Shown here one piece after another: positions 36,131 through 45,358 of a DNA stretch of 64,000 bases. Source of the DNA: Enterococcus faecalis_A (lineage in GTDB: Bacteria; Bacillota; Bacilli; Lactobacillales; Enterococcaceae); the NCBI GenBank assembly GCA_051295955.1, contig JBPDWA010000002.1:337175-401174 (forward strand), read 5' to 3'. A program made the position numbers and the translations under genes. Numbering within the stretch: the stretch's first letter is position 1; each line of letters begins with the position of its first letter. The notes below the pieces were generated by a model. It was not told where the DNA came from, ran no database searches, and was given only the letters and a program-made list of their open reading frames with translations.

Positions 36131-36146
36131 TGTGAAAAAGTTAACA
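36131..36146 (+). promoter_or_regulatory. Second Rex-like operator, downstream of adhE -10
   Basis: TGTGAAAAAGTTAACA fits TGTGA-N6-TCACA with one mismatch. Placed at the transcription start, it would let Rex block initiation. Confidence 0.5.
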
Positions 36147-36177
36147 AACAATTTGAAGGAAGCTTAGGAGGATTACA

Positions 36178-38775
36178 ATGGCTAAAACGATGAAGAAAGA
36201 AGAAGTGCCAACGATTAATGTTCAAACAATGATTGACGATTTGGCTGCCAAAGCAAATGTTGCTTTAAAAGAAATGGAAAGCTTTGATCAAGAGAAAGTT
36301 GACCACATCGTCCATCAAATGGCAATGGCAGCTCTAGACCAACATATGCCACTAGCAAAAATGGCCGTCGAGGAAACAGGCCGCGGTGTCTACGAAGACA
36401 AAGCAATCAAAAATATGTACGCATCTGAATATATCTGGAACAGCATCAAGTATGATAAAACTGTAGGTGTCATCAATGAAGATGCTCAAACAGGACTTAT
36501 TGAAATTGCCGAACCAGTGGGAGTAGTCTGCGGTGTTACGCCAACGACGAATCCAACTTCTACTACCGTCTTTAAATCTTTAATTGCATTAAAAACGCGC
36601 AATCCAATTGTATTTGCTTTTCATCCAAGCGCCCAAAAATGTTCAGCGGAAGCTGCTCGTGTAGTTAGAGATGCAGCGATAGCTGCCGGAGCTCCTGAAA
36701 ATTGTATTCAGTGGATTGAGCACCCATCAATCGAAGCGACCTCAGCTCTGATGAATCATCCAGGAATTGCCATTGTTTTGGCAACAGGTGGAGCTGGCAT
36801 GGTAAAATCAGCTTATTCTACCGGTAAACCTGCTTTAGGCGTAGGACCAGGAAATGTACCAGCTTATATTGAAAAAACCGCAAAAGTAAAACGTGCTGTC
36901 AACGACTTAATCGTTTCTAAATCATTTGATAATGGTATGATCTGTGCCTCAGAACAAGCAGTAATCGTTGATAAAGAAATTTACGCAGCAGTGAAGGCTG
37001 AGTTTCAAGCACACCAAGTTTATTTCGTGAAACCTCAAGAGTTGGCTAAGCTGGAAAATGCTGTGATGAATGAAGGGAAATATGCCGTTAATCCAGCAAT
37101 TGTCGGCAAGTCTGCCGAATATATTGCTAGCTTAGCTGGTATTCAAGTACCACAAGGCACTAAAATTTTAGTTGCTGAACTAGAAGGTGCTGGCGCAGAA
37201 TATCCTTTATCTAGAGAAAAACTATCTCCGGTATTAGCAATGATGAAATCAAACAGTGCGGAACATGCTTTTGATTTATGTGAAGCAATGTTAGAGCTGG
37301 GCGGCTTAGGACATACAGCCGTCATTCACACCGAAGACGAAGAGCTACAAGTGAAATTTGGCTTACGCATGAAAGCTTGCCGGATTTTAGTGAATTCTCC
37401 ATCTGCAGAAGGCGGAATCGGAAATATCTACAATGAAATGATCCCATCATTAACATTGGGCTGTGGCTCTTACGGTAAAAACTCAGTTTCCAAAAATGTA
37501 TCTGCTGTGAATTTAATTAACGTCAAAACTGTAGCGAAACGGAGAAACAATATGCAATGGTTTAAATTACCGCCAAAAATTTACTTTGAAAAAAATTCTT
37601 TGCAATATTTGCAAAAAATGGAAAACATTGAGCGTGTGATGTTGATTTGTGATCCAGGAATGGTTCAGTTTGGTTATGCTGATAAAGTGCGTAAAGAGTT
37701 ACAAAAGCGCAAAAATGATGTGAAAATTGAAGTTTTTTCAGCCGTTGAACCAAATCCATCTACCAACACGGTTTACGCTGGAACGAAAATGATGGTTGAT
37801 TTCCAACCAGATACGATCATCGCTTTAGGTGGCGGGTCTGCGATGGATGCGGCTAAAGGAATGTGGATGTTCTATGAACACCCTGATACTGAATTCTTTG
37901 GTGCTAAACAAAAATTCCTAGACATTCGTAAACGTACCTACAAAATTGACAAGGCTGTGAAAACACAATTTGTCTGTATTCCAACTACTTCTGGTACCGG
38001 TTCTGAAGTAACACCCTTTGCGGTAATTACCGACAGTGATACACACGTGAAATATCCGTTGGCTGACTATGCGTTGACACCAGATGTGGCCATTATTGAC
38101 CCACAATTTGTCCTATCAGTTCCGGCATCAGTTACAGCTGACACAGGTATGGACGTTTTGACCCATGCAATTGAATCTTATGTCTCTGTAATGGCTTCTG
38201 ACTATACTCGCGGCTTAAGCTTACAAGCTATCAAAATAGTTTTCGAAAACTTAGAAAACTCAGTGAAACGCCCAGATGCTGAAAGTCGTGAAAAAATGCA
38301 CAATGCTTCAACCATGGCCGGCATGGCATTCGCCAACGCTTTCTTAGGAATTAGTCATTCCATCGCCCACAAAATCGGCGGAGAATATAATATTCCTCAT
38401 GGCCGAACCAATGCGATTTTATTACCGCACGTGATTCGTTACAATGCGAAAGATCCTTCAAAACATGCGATGTTTCCTAAATATGATTACTTCCGGGCAG
38501 ATACTGATTATGCTGACATCGCTAAATTCTTAGGACTTAAAGGCAATACTACAGCCGAACTAGTGGAAGCATTAGCTACCGCTGTGTACGACTTAGGCAA
38601 AGCCTGCGGCATTGAAATGAACTTGCAAGCTCAAGGCGTAACACCACAAGTCTTAGATGCAACTGTGGATCGGATGGCTGAATTAGCTTACGAAGACCAA
38701 TGTACAACCGCTAATCCAAAAGAACCACTTATCAGCGAACTAAAACAAATTATTTTGGACGCTTATCAAGGATAA
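36178..38775 (+). CDS. adhE: Bifunctional acetaldehyde-CoA/alcohol dehydrogenase
   Basis: An 865-residue fermentative enzyme converting acetyl-CoA to ethanol with two NADH. N-terminal aldehyde dehydrogenase part (1-440) has the catalytic Cys256 in NGMICASEQ. The C-terminal iron-dependent alcohol dehydrogenase part (about 455-865) has ALGGGSAMDAAKGMW, TTSGTGSEVTPFAVI and metal-binding histidines in ISHSIAHKIGG and PHGRTNA. It regenerates NAD+ in anaerobic growth. Followed by its own terminator. Confidence 0.97.
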   Translation: MAKTMKKEEVPTINVQTMIDDLAAKANVALKEMESFDQEKVDHIVHQMAMAALDQHMPLAKMAVEETGRGVYEDKAIKNMYASEYIWNSIKYDKTVGVINEDAQTGLIEIAEPVGVVCGVTPTTNPTSTTVFKSLIALKTRNPIVFAFHPSAQKCSAEAARVVRDAAIAAGAPENCIQWIEHPSIEATSALMNHPGIAIVLATGGAGMVKSAYSTGKPALGVGPGNVPAYIEKTAKVKRAVNDLIVSKSFDNGMICASEQAVIVDKEIYAAVKAEFQAHQVYFVKPQELAKLENAVMNEGKYAVNPAIVGKSAEYIASLAGIQVPQGTKILVAELEGAGAEYPLSREKLSPVLAMMKSNSAEHAFDLCEAMLELGGLGHTAVIHTEDEELQVKFGLRMKACRILVNSPSAEGGIGNIYNEMIPSLTLGCGSYGKNSVSKNVSAVNLINVKTVAKRRNNMQWFKLPPKIYFEKNSLQYLQKMENIERVMLICDPGMVQFGYADKVRKELQKRKNDVKIEVFSAVEPNPSTNTVYAGTKMMVDFQPDTIIALGGGSAMDAAKGMWMFYEHPDTEFFGAKQKFLDIRKRTYKIDKAVKTQFVCIPTTSGTGSEVTPFAVITDSDTHVKYPLADYALTPDVAIIDPQFVLSVPASVTADTGMDVLTHAIESYVSVMASDYTRGLSLQAIKIVFENLENSVKRPDAESREKMHNASTMAGMAFANAFLGISHSIAHKIGGEYNIPHGRTNAILLPHVIRYNAKDPSKHAMFPKYDYFRADTDYADIAKFLGLKGNTTAELVEALATAVYDLGKACGIEMNLQAQGVTPQVLDATVDRMAELAYEDQCTTANPKEPLISELKQIILDAYQG

Positions 38776-38782
38776 TCTTCCT

Positions 38783-38824
38783 AAAAATGGTTATGAGTAT
38801 GAAAATACTCATAACCATTTTTTA
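38783..38824 (+). terminator. adhE terminator
   Basis: AAAATGGTTATGAGTAT pairs with ATACTCATAACCATTTT across a GAAA loop, then TTTTAT. A strong stem of about 17 bp. Confidence 0.92.
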
Positions 38825-38941
38825 TAATTAATAAATATGTGAAAAAATGCAATTTATTATTAATTATTTTATTTAAAAATAATATTTACTTTTATAAGAA
38901 AGCGTTTTATAATGGACGAAAAGCCAAAGGAGCTTTTAATT

Positions 38942-39304
38942 ATGAAAAAGAAGTTAGTTAGTTTCGGTATGGTCGTCCTATTAGTTTTTGTTGGAGGGCA
39001 ATTCGCTCAAGCAGTTGAAGATTCAAAAGCAAAGCTGGGAGGTGGAATGGCTGCAACGTTTGTAGGAGCCCCAAATGAATATCGTTCAAAATTGCGAGCT
39101 TCAGCAGGTGGTGGTGATTTTTCTTGTGGAGTGAATGGTTTTAAAGTCTGGGCCAGCTACTATCATAGTAGACTAACACACAGTGCAACTGCCATGAACG
39201 GATGGGGTGGCTATGTTCGTGATAAACAAAAAGCAGGACGGAGAGCCTATGCTACATGTAATGCTACGCTAACCGGAAATACTGGCTGGTGGAATATTTA
39301 TTAA
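38942..39304 (+). CDS. Lactococcin 972-family bacteriocin precursor
   Basis: A 120-residue secreted peptide with a signal sequence (about 1-24, cleavage near QAVED) and a mature part with the family pattern: VWASYYHSRLTHSATAMNG, a basic middle (RDKQKAGRRAYAT) and an aromatic end (GWWNIY). Lactococcin 972 inhibits septum formation via lipid II. Two cysteines are present in the mature part. ATG 38942 follows AAAGGAGC. The two downstream genes form its usual export/immunity partner set. Confidence 0.82.
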   Translation: MKKKLVSFGMVVLLVFVGGQFAQAVEDSKAKLGGGMAATFVGAPNEYRSKLRASAGGGDFSCGVNGFKVWASYYHSRLTHSATAMNGWGGYVRDKQKAGRRAYATCNATLTGNTGWWNIY

Positions 39305-39405
39305 TTTTGGGGAGCAGAGTAATAATGGATTCATCATTACTCTGACTCCTAATTTATTTAAACGAAGATTTCTTTTGTTATGAGAAGACATTGAAAGGAT
39401 GGATT

Positions 39406-41529
39406 ATGCTAAACAAAATAAATTTTTTATTAAGTATCATCGTTTTTGGAGTTATTATTTTTTTTGCCTGCTCTTTTTTTAATGGTTTTCTACTGGCTAA
39501 AGTATTGTACAGTGAAATGAAAGAAATTCATGTAGTCTATCACCCTCAATACGATTATGAAGCGTTAATTGATGAGTTGCCAAAAGTAGCGGCTGAGAAT
39601 CAAAGTGATATTTTTCAATATCAATTCTTATCGACTGACGATTTAATGATTGTTTCAGCGAAAAAACCAACTCACTTACGCCTTAAAGCTGGTCATTATC
39701 CTACAGCCAATGAAGCAGGGTTTGTAGCAAATTATCCGTCGAAACAGAAGCTTGGCATACTTGATTTTCCCTGTGGAGCTTTGAAAATCCGCCTATTTTT
39801 TTTCGCACAACTGAGAAGCGAAGGTATAGGAAGTGTTTTTTATGCTAACGGAAATATTCAAAAGTTCATTGACGTGTTAAAAAAGTATGGCACAGTAAAA
39901 GTAAAGGAACCTGTCCAGTCATCCTTGGTAACGCTTGATTCCGGACAGCTTTTAATTGGCTGTTACATCATCTTATTTTTATTATTAAGTATAGGAATAA
40001 CGGCCTTTCAACAGAAAAAAATTATTGCTGTAAAAAAAATGTTGGGCTATTCAATGGGGCGACAGCTATTAGATGCAAGCAAAGAGTTACTACCTTTAGC
40101 ACTTGGTGCTTTTAACGCACTAGTTTTAATGTCGGTGCTGCAATTCAGCAAGCTGCAAGCGGTCTTTGGTTGGATCGTATTAATAGTGATTATTTGTTTG
40201 GTTTTAATTGCTTGTGGTTATCTTGGATTGGTTATGTTACTACAATCGAAGGTAAAAATAGCGTTAACTGTAAACGGTCATTTTTATCGCAAGATAACGT
40301 TGTTCAGTTTGGCCATACTGTTATGTGGTACGCTGCTCGTCTTTTTAAATCAATCTCTCAAGCTCCAACAAGAACTTCAAACTATCAAAAAGATCAACAA
40401 CAACCATTTAATTTGGAAACAAACAAAGCATCTTTATAAAACTAATATAACAAATCAATTAGATCGTAATGATGCGACAGAAGAACAGGACTATCTGAAA
40501 AAAGCTCAAGTTTTCTATGAACTTATATCAAAAAAGTGGAAGACGTTTATTATAGCTCCCTATAATTATGTAGAGCTACAGCGAACTAAGAAAAATGACC
40601 CGATCTTTGTTGGTGAAATGCGTGGTTTCTCTGCGGAAGAATACATCACTGAACCAGGTGGTATTGATTTAACAATTGACGAAAATTATTTAAAAAGAAA
40701 TCCAGTGAGCTTTGTTGACGCTAGAAGTCGCAACCGAATTAATCAGGAAAAAAATACATTGTATCTATTAGTGCCGGAAAAATATCGTTCGTTTGAACAA
40801 GCGATCAAAGCCAATTATCTGGATAGCACTAAATTTTATTTAAAGGAGGATCCACCTAATTATCCAGTGGCTTTAGATAAAATTACTATTGAAACGCTCT
40901 ATGTTGAGAATAATCAAAACTACTTTACGTACAATCCTTTTTATAGTACGCCAGAACAACAGCATACTGTAAAAGACCCTATAGCAATTGTGGTGAATCC
41001 TCATTTGATGAGTGGTTTATTTTGGGGCAACCTTTTGACAGAACATGGAGGGTTGTTTTTTGATGTTCAAGGAACCAAATCAACAGCTGCCTTTGATCAA
41101 ATAAAACCTCAAATTAAGCAAGCAAATCTTCAAAATACGGTCAACTCCACCAAATCTGTATATAAAGAAGTAAGCAATTATATTCGCTTAAATCAGACGC
41201 AATTTCTGGCTTATGTTAGCCAATTTAGCCTGTTAATAGGGTTGATTTGTATCTTGAACGTCCAGCTGGTTGGCATTTTGTATCAAATAAATACCAAAAA
41301 AATATTTATAAAACAAGCTTTCGGATATTCTTTTATAGAGCAAGCGTTTGATGTGGTTTTCTGGCCTTTAATTATTGAAAGTGGCACTTTGTTGGCGACT
41401 CAGTTTCTTTATGGCAGCAATTTATTGAATGTGATAATGGTCAGTCTGTTAGGGTGTTCTAACCTGCTTTGGTTTATTATTTACCGTCATAAGAAACAGT
41501 GTGATTTAAAAAAAGGAGGAATGCTATGA
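39406..41529 (+). CDS. Bacteriocin-associated integral membrane protein (DUF1430, lactococcin-972 group)
   Basis: A 707-residue protein with an N-terminal membrane helix, a large extracellular part, two or three helices in the middle (about 180-315), a second extracellular part, and C-terminal helices (about 600-700). This is FtsX/MacB-like topology and the standard partner of lactococcin-972 type peptides. With the next gene it probably makes an ABC complex for immunity or export. It overlaps the ATPase gene by 4 bp. Confidence 0.78.
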   Translation: MLNKINFLLSIIVFGVIIFFACSFFNGFLLAKVLYSEMKEIHVVYHPQYDYEALIDELPKVAAENQSDIFQYQFLSTDDLMIVSAKKPTHLRLKAGHYPTANEAGFVANYPSKQKLGILDFPCGALKIRLFFFAQLRSEGIGSVFYANGNIQKFIDVLKKYGTVKVKEPVQSSLVTLDSGQLLIGCYIILFLLLSIGITAFQQKKIIAVKKMLGYSMGRQLLDASKELLPLALGAFNALVLMSVLQFSKLQAVFGWIVLIVIICLVLIACGYLGLVMLLQSKVKIALTVNGHFYRKITLFSLAILLCGTLLVFLNQSLKLQQELQTIKKINNNHLIWKQTKHLYKTNITNQLDRNDATEEQDYLKKAQVFYELISKKWKTFIIAPYNYVELQRTKKNDPIFVGEMRGFSAEEYITEPGGIDLTIDENYLKRNPVSFVDARSRNRINQEKNTLYLLVPEKYRSFEQAIKANYLDSTKFYLKEDPPNYPVALDKITIETLYVENNQNYFTYNPFYSTPEQQHTVKDPIAIVVNPHLMSGLFWGNLLTEHGGLFFDVQGTKSTAAFDQIKPQIKQANLQNTVNSTKSVYKEVSNYIRLNQTQFLAYVSQFSLLIGLICILNVQLVGILYQINTKKIFIKQAFGYSFIEQAFDVVFWPLIIESGTLLATQFLYGSNLLNVIMVSLLGCSNLLWFIIYRHKKQCDLKKGGML

Positions 41530-42173
41530 TCATTGAAGCAAAAAATTTATTTATTTCTCGAGGAGATAAGCCAATCATAGCAGCTCTTGATTTGGCAGTT
41601 GATTATGGAGAATTTATTATTATTTCAAGAAAAAGTGGTTCCGGAAAAACGACGTTAATTAATAACTTAAGTTTATTAGAGCATAACTATCAAGGTGAGT
41701 TGACCTATTTTAATCAACCGTTAAAAAGTCATAAAATGCTCCAACATTTAAGAAGAAATCACATTAGCTATCTGTTTCAAAATTATGGGTTGCTAAACAA
41801 CTTATCGGTTTATGAAAATCTTAAGTTGGCTTTAAATTATAATCATCAAATAAAAAAAGCGCAGTTACCAGCGTTTTTGGAGGAATTTGGTTTAAACGAT
41901 GTATTGTCAAAGAAAGTCGTTCTTCTTAGTGGTGGTGAGCAACAAAGAGTCGCTTTACTGCGCAGCTTGTTAAAGCCTTATGATATTTTATTTGCCGATG
42001 AACCAACCGGGAATTTAGATCAAGAAAATACAAAAATTATAATTGAACACTTGCAACGAATTGTAAAACAACAACAGAAAGCAGTGGTAATGGTCACTCA
42101 TGATCCTTCGTTGTTTCGGTATGGAGATCGAGTTATTGATCTTTCAGCAAGGCAAGAAGAAAATTGTTATTAA
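41526..42173 (+). CDS. ABC transporter ATPase of the bacteriocin cluster
   Basis: A 215-residue LolD/MacB-type ATPase: Walker A SRKSGSGKTTLI (Arg-Lys in place of the usual Gly), signature LLSGGEQQRVALLRSL, Walker B ILFADEPTGNLDQE, H-loop VTHDPSLF. It works with the preceding membrane protein in bacteriocin immunity or secretion (inference from conserved clustering). Confidence 0.88.
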   Translation: MIIEAKNLFISRGDKPIIAALDLAVDYGEFIIISRKSGSGKTTLINNLSLLEHNYQGELTYFNQPLKSHKMLQHLRRNHISYLFQNYGLLNNLSVYENLKLALNYNHQIKKAQLPAFLEEFGLNDVLSKKVVLLSGGEQQRVALLRSLLKPYDILFADEPTGNLDQENTKIIIEHLQRIVKQQQKAVVMVTHDPSLFRYGDRVIDLSARQEENCY

Positions 42174-42218
42174 AAAAGCTGTCAGGAATTTGGCTCCAAA
42201 TTCCTGACAGCTTTTTTA
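42173..42218. terminator. Bidirectional terminator between bacteriocin cluster and fni
   Basis: AAAAAAGCTGTCAGGAATTT pairs with AAATTCCTGACAGCTTTTTT around a short GGCTCC loop. It serves both the plus-strand ABC gene and the minus-strand mevalonate/fni operon. Confidence 0.9.
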
Positions 42219-42227
42219 TGGGAAAGG

Positions 42228-43283
42228 CTATTTTAGTTGGCTTCTAGTCGCTAATGAAGCAATCGGTAGTTTACGACTTTGGCACCAATTGGTTAATGTA
42301 GGATCCAATACTAGATCAGTGGTGGTAAGTTCAGCAGTTGTCTTTTTGCCTAATAAAGTGTAGAGCATGCGTAATTCTGCTTGCCATTGCTGAATTAAAG
42401 CTAAGGAAGCTGTTAGACCGTCCTGCTTCATTAAGGTGGCTAGAATAGTTCCGGCAACGCCCATACTTTTGGCGCCCAGTGCCAAGCCTTTAACAATATC
42501 AAGTGAATTGCGAATGCCGCCCGAACCTAAAACCGTTAACTGCTTTTGCCAGGGCAAAGATTCCAAGAGTGAAATGACCGTTGACTGACCCCAATCATCT
42601 AAGAAAGCCAGCTCACGTTTAGGGCGCCGTGCATTTTCAATCTGAGTAAAACTAGTACCCCCTTGACCGCTAACATCGACAGCTGTTACGCCGATTGCTA
42701 TCAGTTGTGCTAAAGTTTCTTGGCTCACACCAAAGCCAACCTCTTTTACAATGACCGGTACGGGAATTTTTGCGACGATCGCTTCAATTGATTTTAGCCA
42801 GTTGGTGAAATCACGATCGCCTTCTGGCATCACGAGTTCTTGGGGTAAATTCAGATGAATTTGTAAGGCATCAGCCTGTAGCAAGTCAATTGCTCGTTGA
42901 GCTTCTTCCAAGCCTAAACCAGCTCCGATATTTGCGACAATAACGCCACGGGGATTTTCTTGTCGAAGAACTTGATAGGTTGGTGCTAAACTGGGATCCT
43001 TTAAGGCAGCAGAAACAGAACCAGTTGCTACTAACAAGCCAGTTTCTTTAGCGAGTATGCCTAATTGTTGGTTGATTTCTTGCGCTCGTTGGCTGCCGCC
43101 GGTCATAGCATTTACATAAAAAGGTTGCGGCAAATTAAACGTCAAAAAAGAAGTCGAAATATCTACTTCGTCTACAGAAAGTTCGGGCAACGAGTGGTGG
43201 ACAAAACGTATGCGGTCAAAATCATTTGTTTTTTCTTTATGAAAGGCTTTGGCCAGTGAGAGATGTTCATCTTTTCGATTCAT
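42228..43283 (-). CDS. fni: Isopentenyl-diphosphate delta-isomerase, type 2
   Basis: A 351-residue FMN/NADPH-dependent isomerase that converts IPP to DMAPP. Motifs: NRKDEHLSLAKAF start, PFYVNAMTGGS, VIVANIGAGLG, PVIVKEVGFGVS, VDVSGQGGTSF, LGSGGIRNSLDIVKGLALGA. The ATG at 43283 has GAAGGAG upstream and overlaps the mvaK2 end by 17 bp, so it is the last gene of the mevalonate operon. Confidence 0.94.
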   Translation of the reverse strand: MNRKDEHLSLAKAFHKEKTNDFDRIRFVHHSLPELSVDEVDISTSFLTFNLPQPFYVNAMTGGSQRAQEINQQLGILAKETGLLVATGSVSAALKDPSLAPTYQVLRQENPRGVIVANIGAGLGLEEAQRAIDLLQADALQIHLNLPQELVMPEGDRDFTNWLKSIEAIVAKIPVPVIVKEVGFGVSQETLAQLIAIGVTAVDVSGQGGTSFTQIENARRPKRELAFLDDWGQSTVISLLESLPWQKQLTVLGSGGIRNSLDIVKGLALGAKSMGVAGTILATLMKQDGLTASLALIQQWQAELRMLYTLLGKKTTAELTTTDLVLDPTLTNWCQSRKLPIASLATRSQLK

Positions 43284-44364
43284 TGTGCTCCTTCTTTCCA
43301 TAACTGTAAACATGTAATGGCAACGGCGTAATGCCTTCTTTCTCCCAAGCGCTCATCAGCGGCAAAATACCGGACTTTTGTTTGAAAATAACAATACCGC
43401 AATCTCCTCCGCCGGCACCTGAAGATTTAGCGGCGCCTCGGTAAGATTCGGCTAAGTCACATAATTTTTTTAATTCTTCAGTTTCGATTATGACACCTGT
43501 CATAGCTGATAGTTCTAGCAAAAGCTGCCGATTTTGAGTTAATTGTTGTTGAATTAATGAAAGATTTCCAGTGGAAAACCCGTGAATCATCGTTTCTACG
43601 CAAGCTTTGCTTTTAATCAGAAATTGTTGATAGGCTGTTTGCTGATCGGCCTTTGATTGATGAACTTGATCCACTAAATCAGAAGTAGAGGCAGGGCTTC
43701 CGGTCCAACCAATCAATAAACGTAATTGTTTTGGCACCGTTAATGGCTGAATTCTCAGTTGGGGCCATTTTACCGCTAGTAGCTGAGTAAGTGAAGTGTT
43801 TTCCGCTTTTTGATTGACCCAATCATGATCAAAAGTTGAAAAAGCAATCCAACCACCATAGCAGCTGGCTGCAATATCGCCACAAGAACCATTCCCTTGT
43901 ACTTCTAAGTGAGCGAGAGCCGATAGTTTGAAAATTTGTTCTTCTGTTAATTTTAGCTCATAAAAAAGATTTAAGGCTTTAACTGTAGCGACCGTTACAG
44001 CTCCGCTAGAACCTAATCCATATTTCCGACCGCTGGAATTATCCAATTCACTAGTCACCTTTAAATGGAAAAAAGAAAGTTGTTTTTTTTGTTCACGTGC
44101 ATATTTTTCCGTTAAATGAATCGCTGCTAAAACGTAGTGAAATGGATTTTCTCGAATATCTAATACCAATTCACCTTTGCGCCTAGTCCAGCGAATCGGT
44201 AAAGAGCTATATTGAGCCGATTGAATACTGCCGGCTCCTGTGGTTGCTTCTAAAGTCACTGTAACAAATTGATCTACAGCCACAATAATTGCAGGGTGGC
44301 CGGGTTCAACTACTGCATACTCACCGGCGATAAACAATTTGCCTGGCGTTGCAACTTCAATCAT
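43267..44364 (-). CDS. mvaK2: Phosphomevalonate kinase
   Basis: A 365-residue GHMP kinase, second phosphorylation of the mevalonate pathway. N-terminus IEVATPGKLFIAGEYAVV, ATP loop KYGLGSSGAVTVATVKAL, C-terminal GAAKSSGAGGGDCGIV. ATG 44364 overlaps the mvaD stop codon; the longer upstream reading lies inside mvaD and is not needed. Confidence 0.94.
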   Translation of the reverse strand: MIEVATPGKLFIAGEYAVVEPGHPAIIVAVDQFVTVTLEATTGAGSIQSAQYSSLPIRWTRRKGELVLDIRENPFHYVLAAIHLTEKYAREQKKQLSFFHLKVTSELDNSSGRKYGLGSSGAVTVATVKALNLFYELKLTEEQIFKLSALAHLEVQGNGSCGDIAASCYGGWIAFSTFDHDWVNQKAENTSLTQLLAVKWPQLRIQPLTVPKQLRLLIGWTGSPASTSDLVDQVHQSKADQQTAYQQFLIKSKACVETMIHGFSTGNLSLIQQQLTQNRQLLLELSAMTGVIIETEELKKLCDLAESYRGAAKSSGAGGGDCGIVIFKQKSGILPLMSAWEKEGITPLPLHVYSYGKKEHNESKR

Positions 44365-45358
44365 GAATTTCCATCCCTTTCTCATCAAACAACGTGATCC
44401 CCGGTCCAGCAAAGGCCGTGATCAATTGTTCTTTTGAAAAATAGTCTGTTAAAAAAGCTGTGAGAGCCCCTAAATTTTTCTTTTCCACTAAAACTTTAAC
44501 ATTTGGGCCTGCATCCATTGTGAAGTAGCAGGGAATTCCGTGTGCTCTAGCTTTGCGCACACAAGCCATTGCTTTAAGGCTATCAGGTGACCAATAAGTA
44601 AAAGGGGGTAACGCCCCTAAGGTCGTTCCATGCATCCGTAGAGCGTTGGCTTCAATTGTTTCTCCTAAATAGATGAAATCTTGCGTGTTAATCGCTTTAT
44701 GAACGGCGGTTAAATCAGCCTCCACTGATGATAACCAGCCGGGATAAAAGACAGAGGTTTCGACAGTTCGTTTCATACCGTCGCGACTGGATATTTCTTT
44801 TTCATTATCGCTTATTAAAATAAACAGCATGGCTAGTTGGTTTTCCCAGCTAGCTGCCGAAATTGCTTCGGCAAAGGACGTTTCATCAGAATCCCCTTGG
44901 TGCCATTGAGCAAAGCCGCCAAAAATACTGCGACAGGCCGAGCCGGAACCTCTGCGAGCTAAGCGGGAGAGATCCTTATCTGATAAATCCAGCTGCAAAG
45001 CTACATTACAGGCTCCTGCTAAAGCTGCTAAGCCACTGGCGGAAGAAGCCAAACCGGCAGCTGTAGGCACGTGATTTTCACTAGTGACTTTCGCATAGAA
45101 AGAACAGTCGGCTTGTTGGCGGACGATGTCTAAAAATTCGGTCAGCTTAGCTGTTTGCTGTTGATTCTGTTGATGACCATCCAAGAAAAAGTAATCTTCT
45201 TGATAAGTAGGATCAAAGGAAACGGTAGTTTCTGTATAAAAAGTATCTAATGTTAAAGATAAGCTACTGTTCATTGGCAAAATTAATTCTTCATTTTTTT
45301 TGCCCCAATACTTGATTAACGCAATGTTTGTATAGGCTCGTGCTTTCCCTAAAAGCAT
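44357..45358 (-). CDS. mvaD: Diphosphomevalonate decarboxylase
   Basis: A 333-residue GHMP-superfamily enzyme forming isopentenyl diphosphate. Motifs: ARAYTNIALIKYWGK, PTAAGLASSASGLAALA, RRGSGSACRSIFGGF, and FTMDAGPNVKVL with the catalytic Asp. ATG 45358 shares its A with the mvaK1 stop codon (TAATG). Confidence 0.95.
   Translation of the reverse strand: MLLGKARAYTNIALIKYWGKKNEELILPMNSSLSLTLDTFYTETTVSFDPTYQEDYFFLDGHQQNQQQTAKLTEFLDIVRQQADCSFYAKVTSENHVPTAAGLASSASGLAALAGACNVALQLDLSDKDLSRLARRGSGSACRSIFGGFAQWHQGDSDETSFAEAISAASWENQLAMLFILISDNEKEISSRDGMKRTVETSVFYPGWLSSVEADLTAVHKAINTQDFIYLGETIEANALRMHGTTLGALPPFTYWSPDSLKAMACVRKARAHGIPCYFTMDAGPNVKVLVEKKNLGALTAFLTDYFSKEQLITAFAGPGITLFDEKGMEIHD

Noticed and set aside
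39406..42173. MacB/FtsX-type multidrug exporter
   Set aside because: Fold and ATPase type would fit, but the preceding lactococcin-972-like peptide and the two-gene arrangement point to a bacteriocin partner system.
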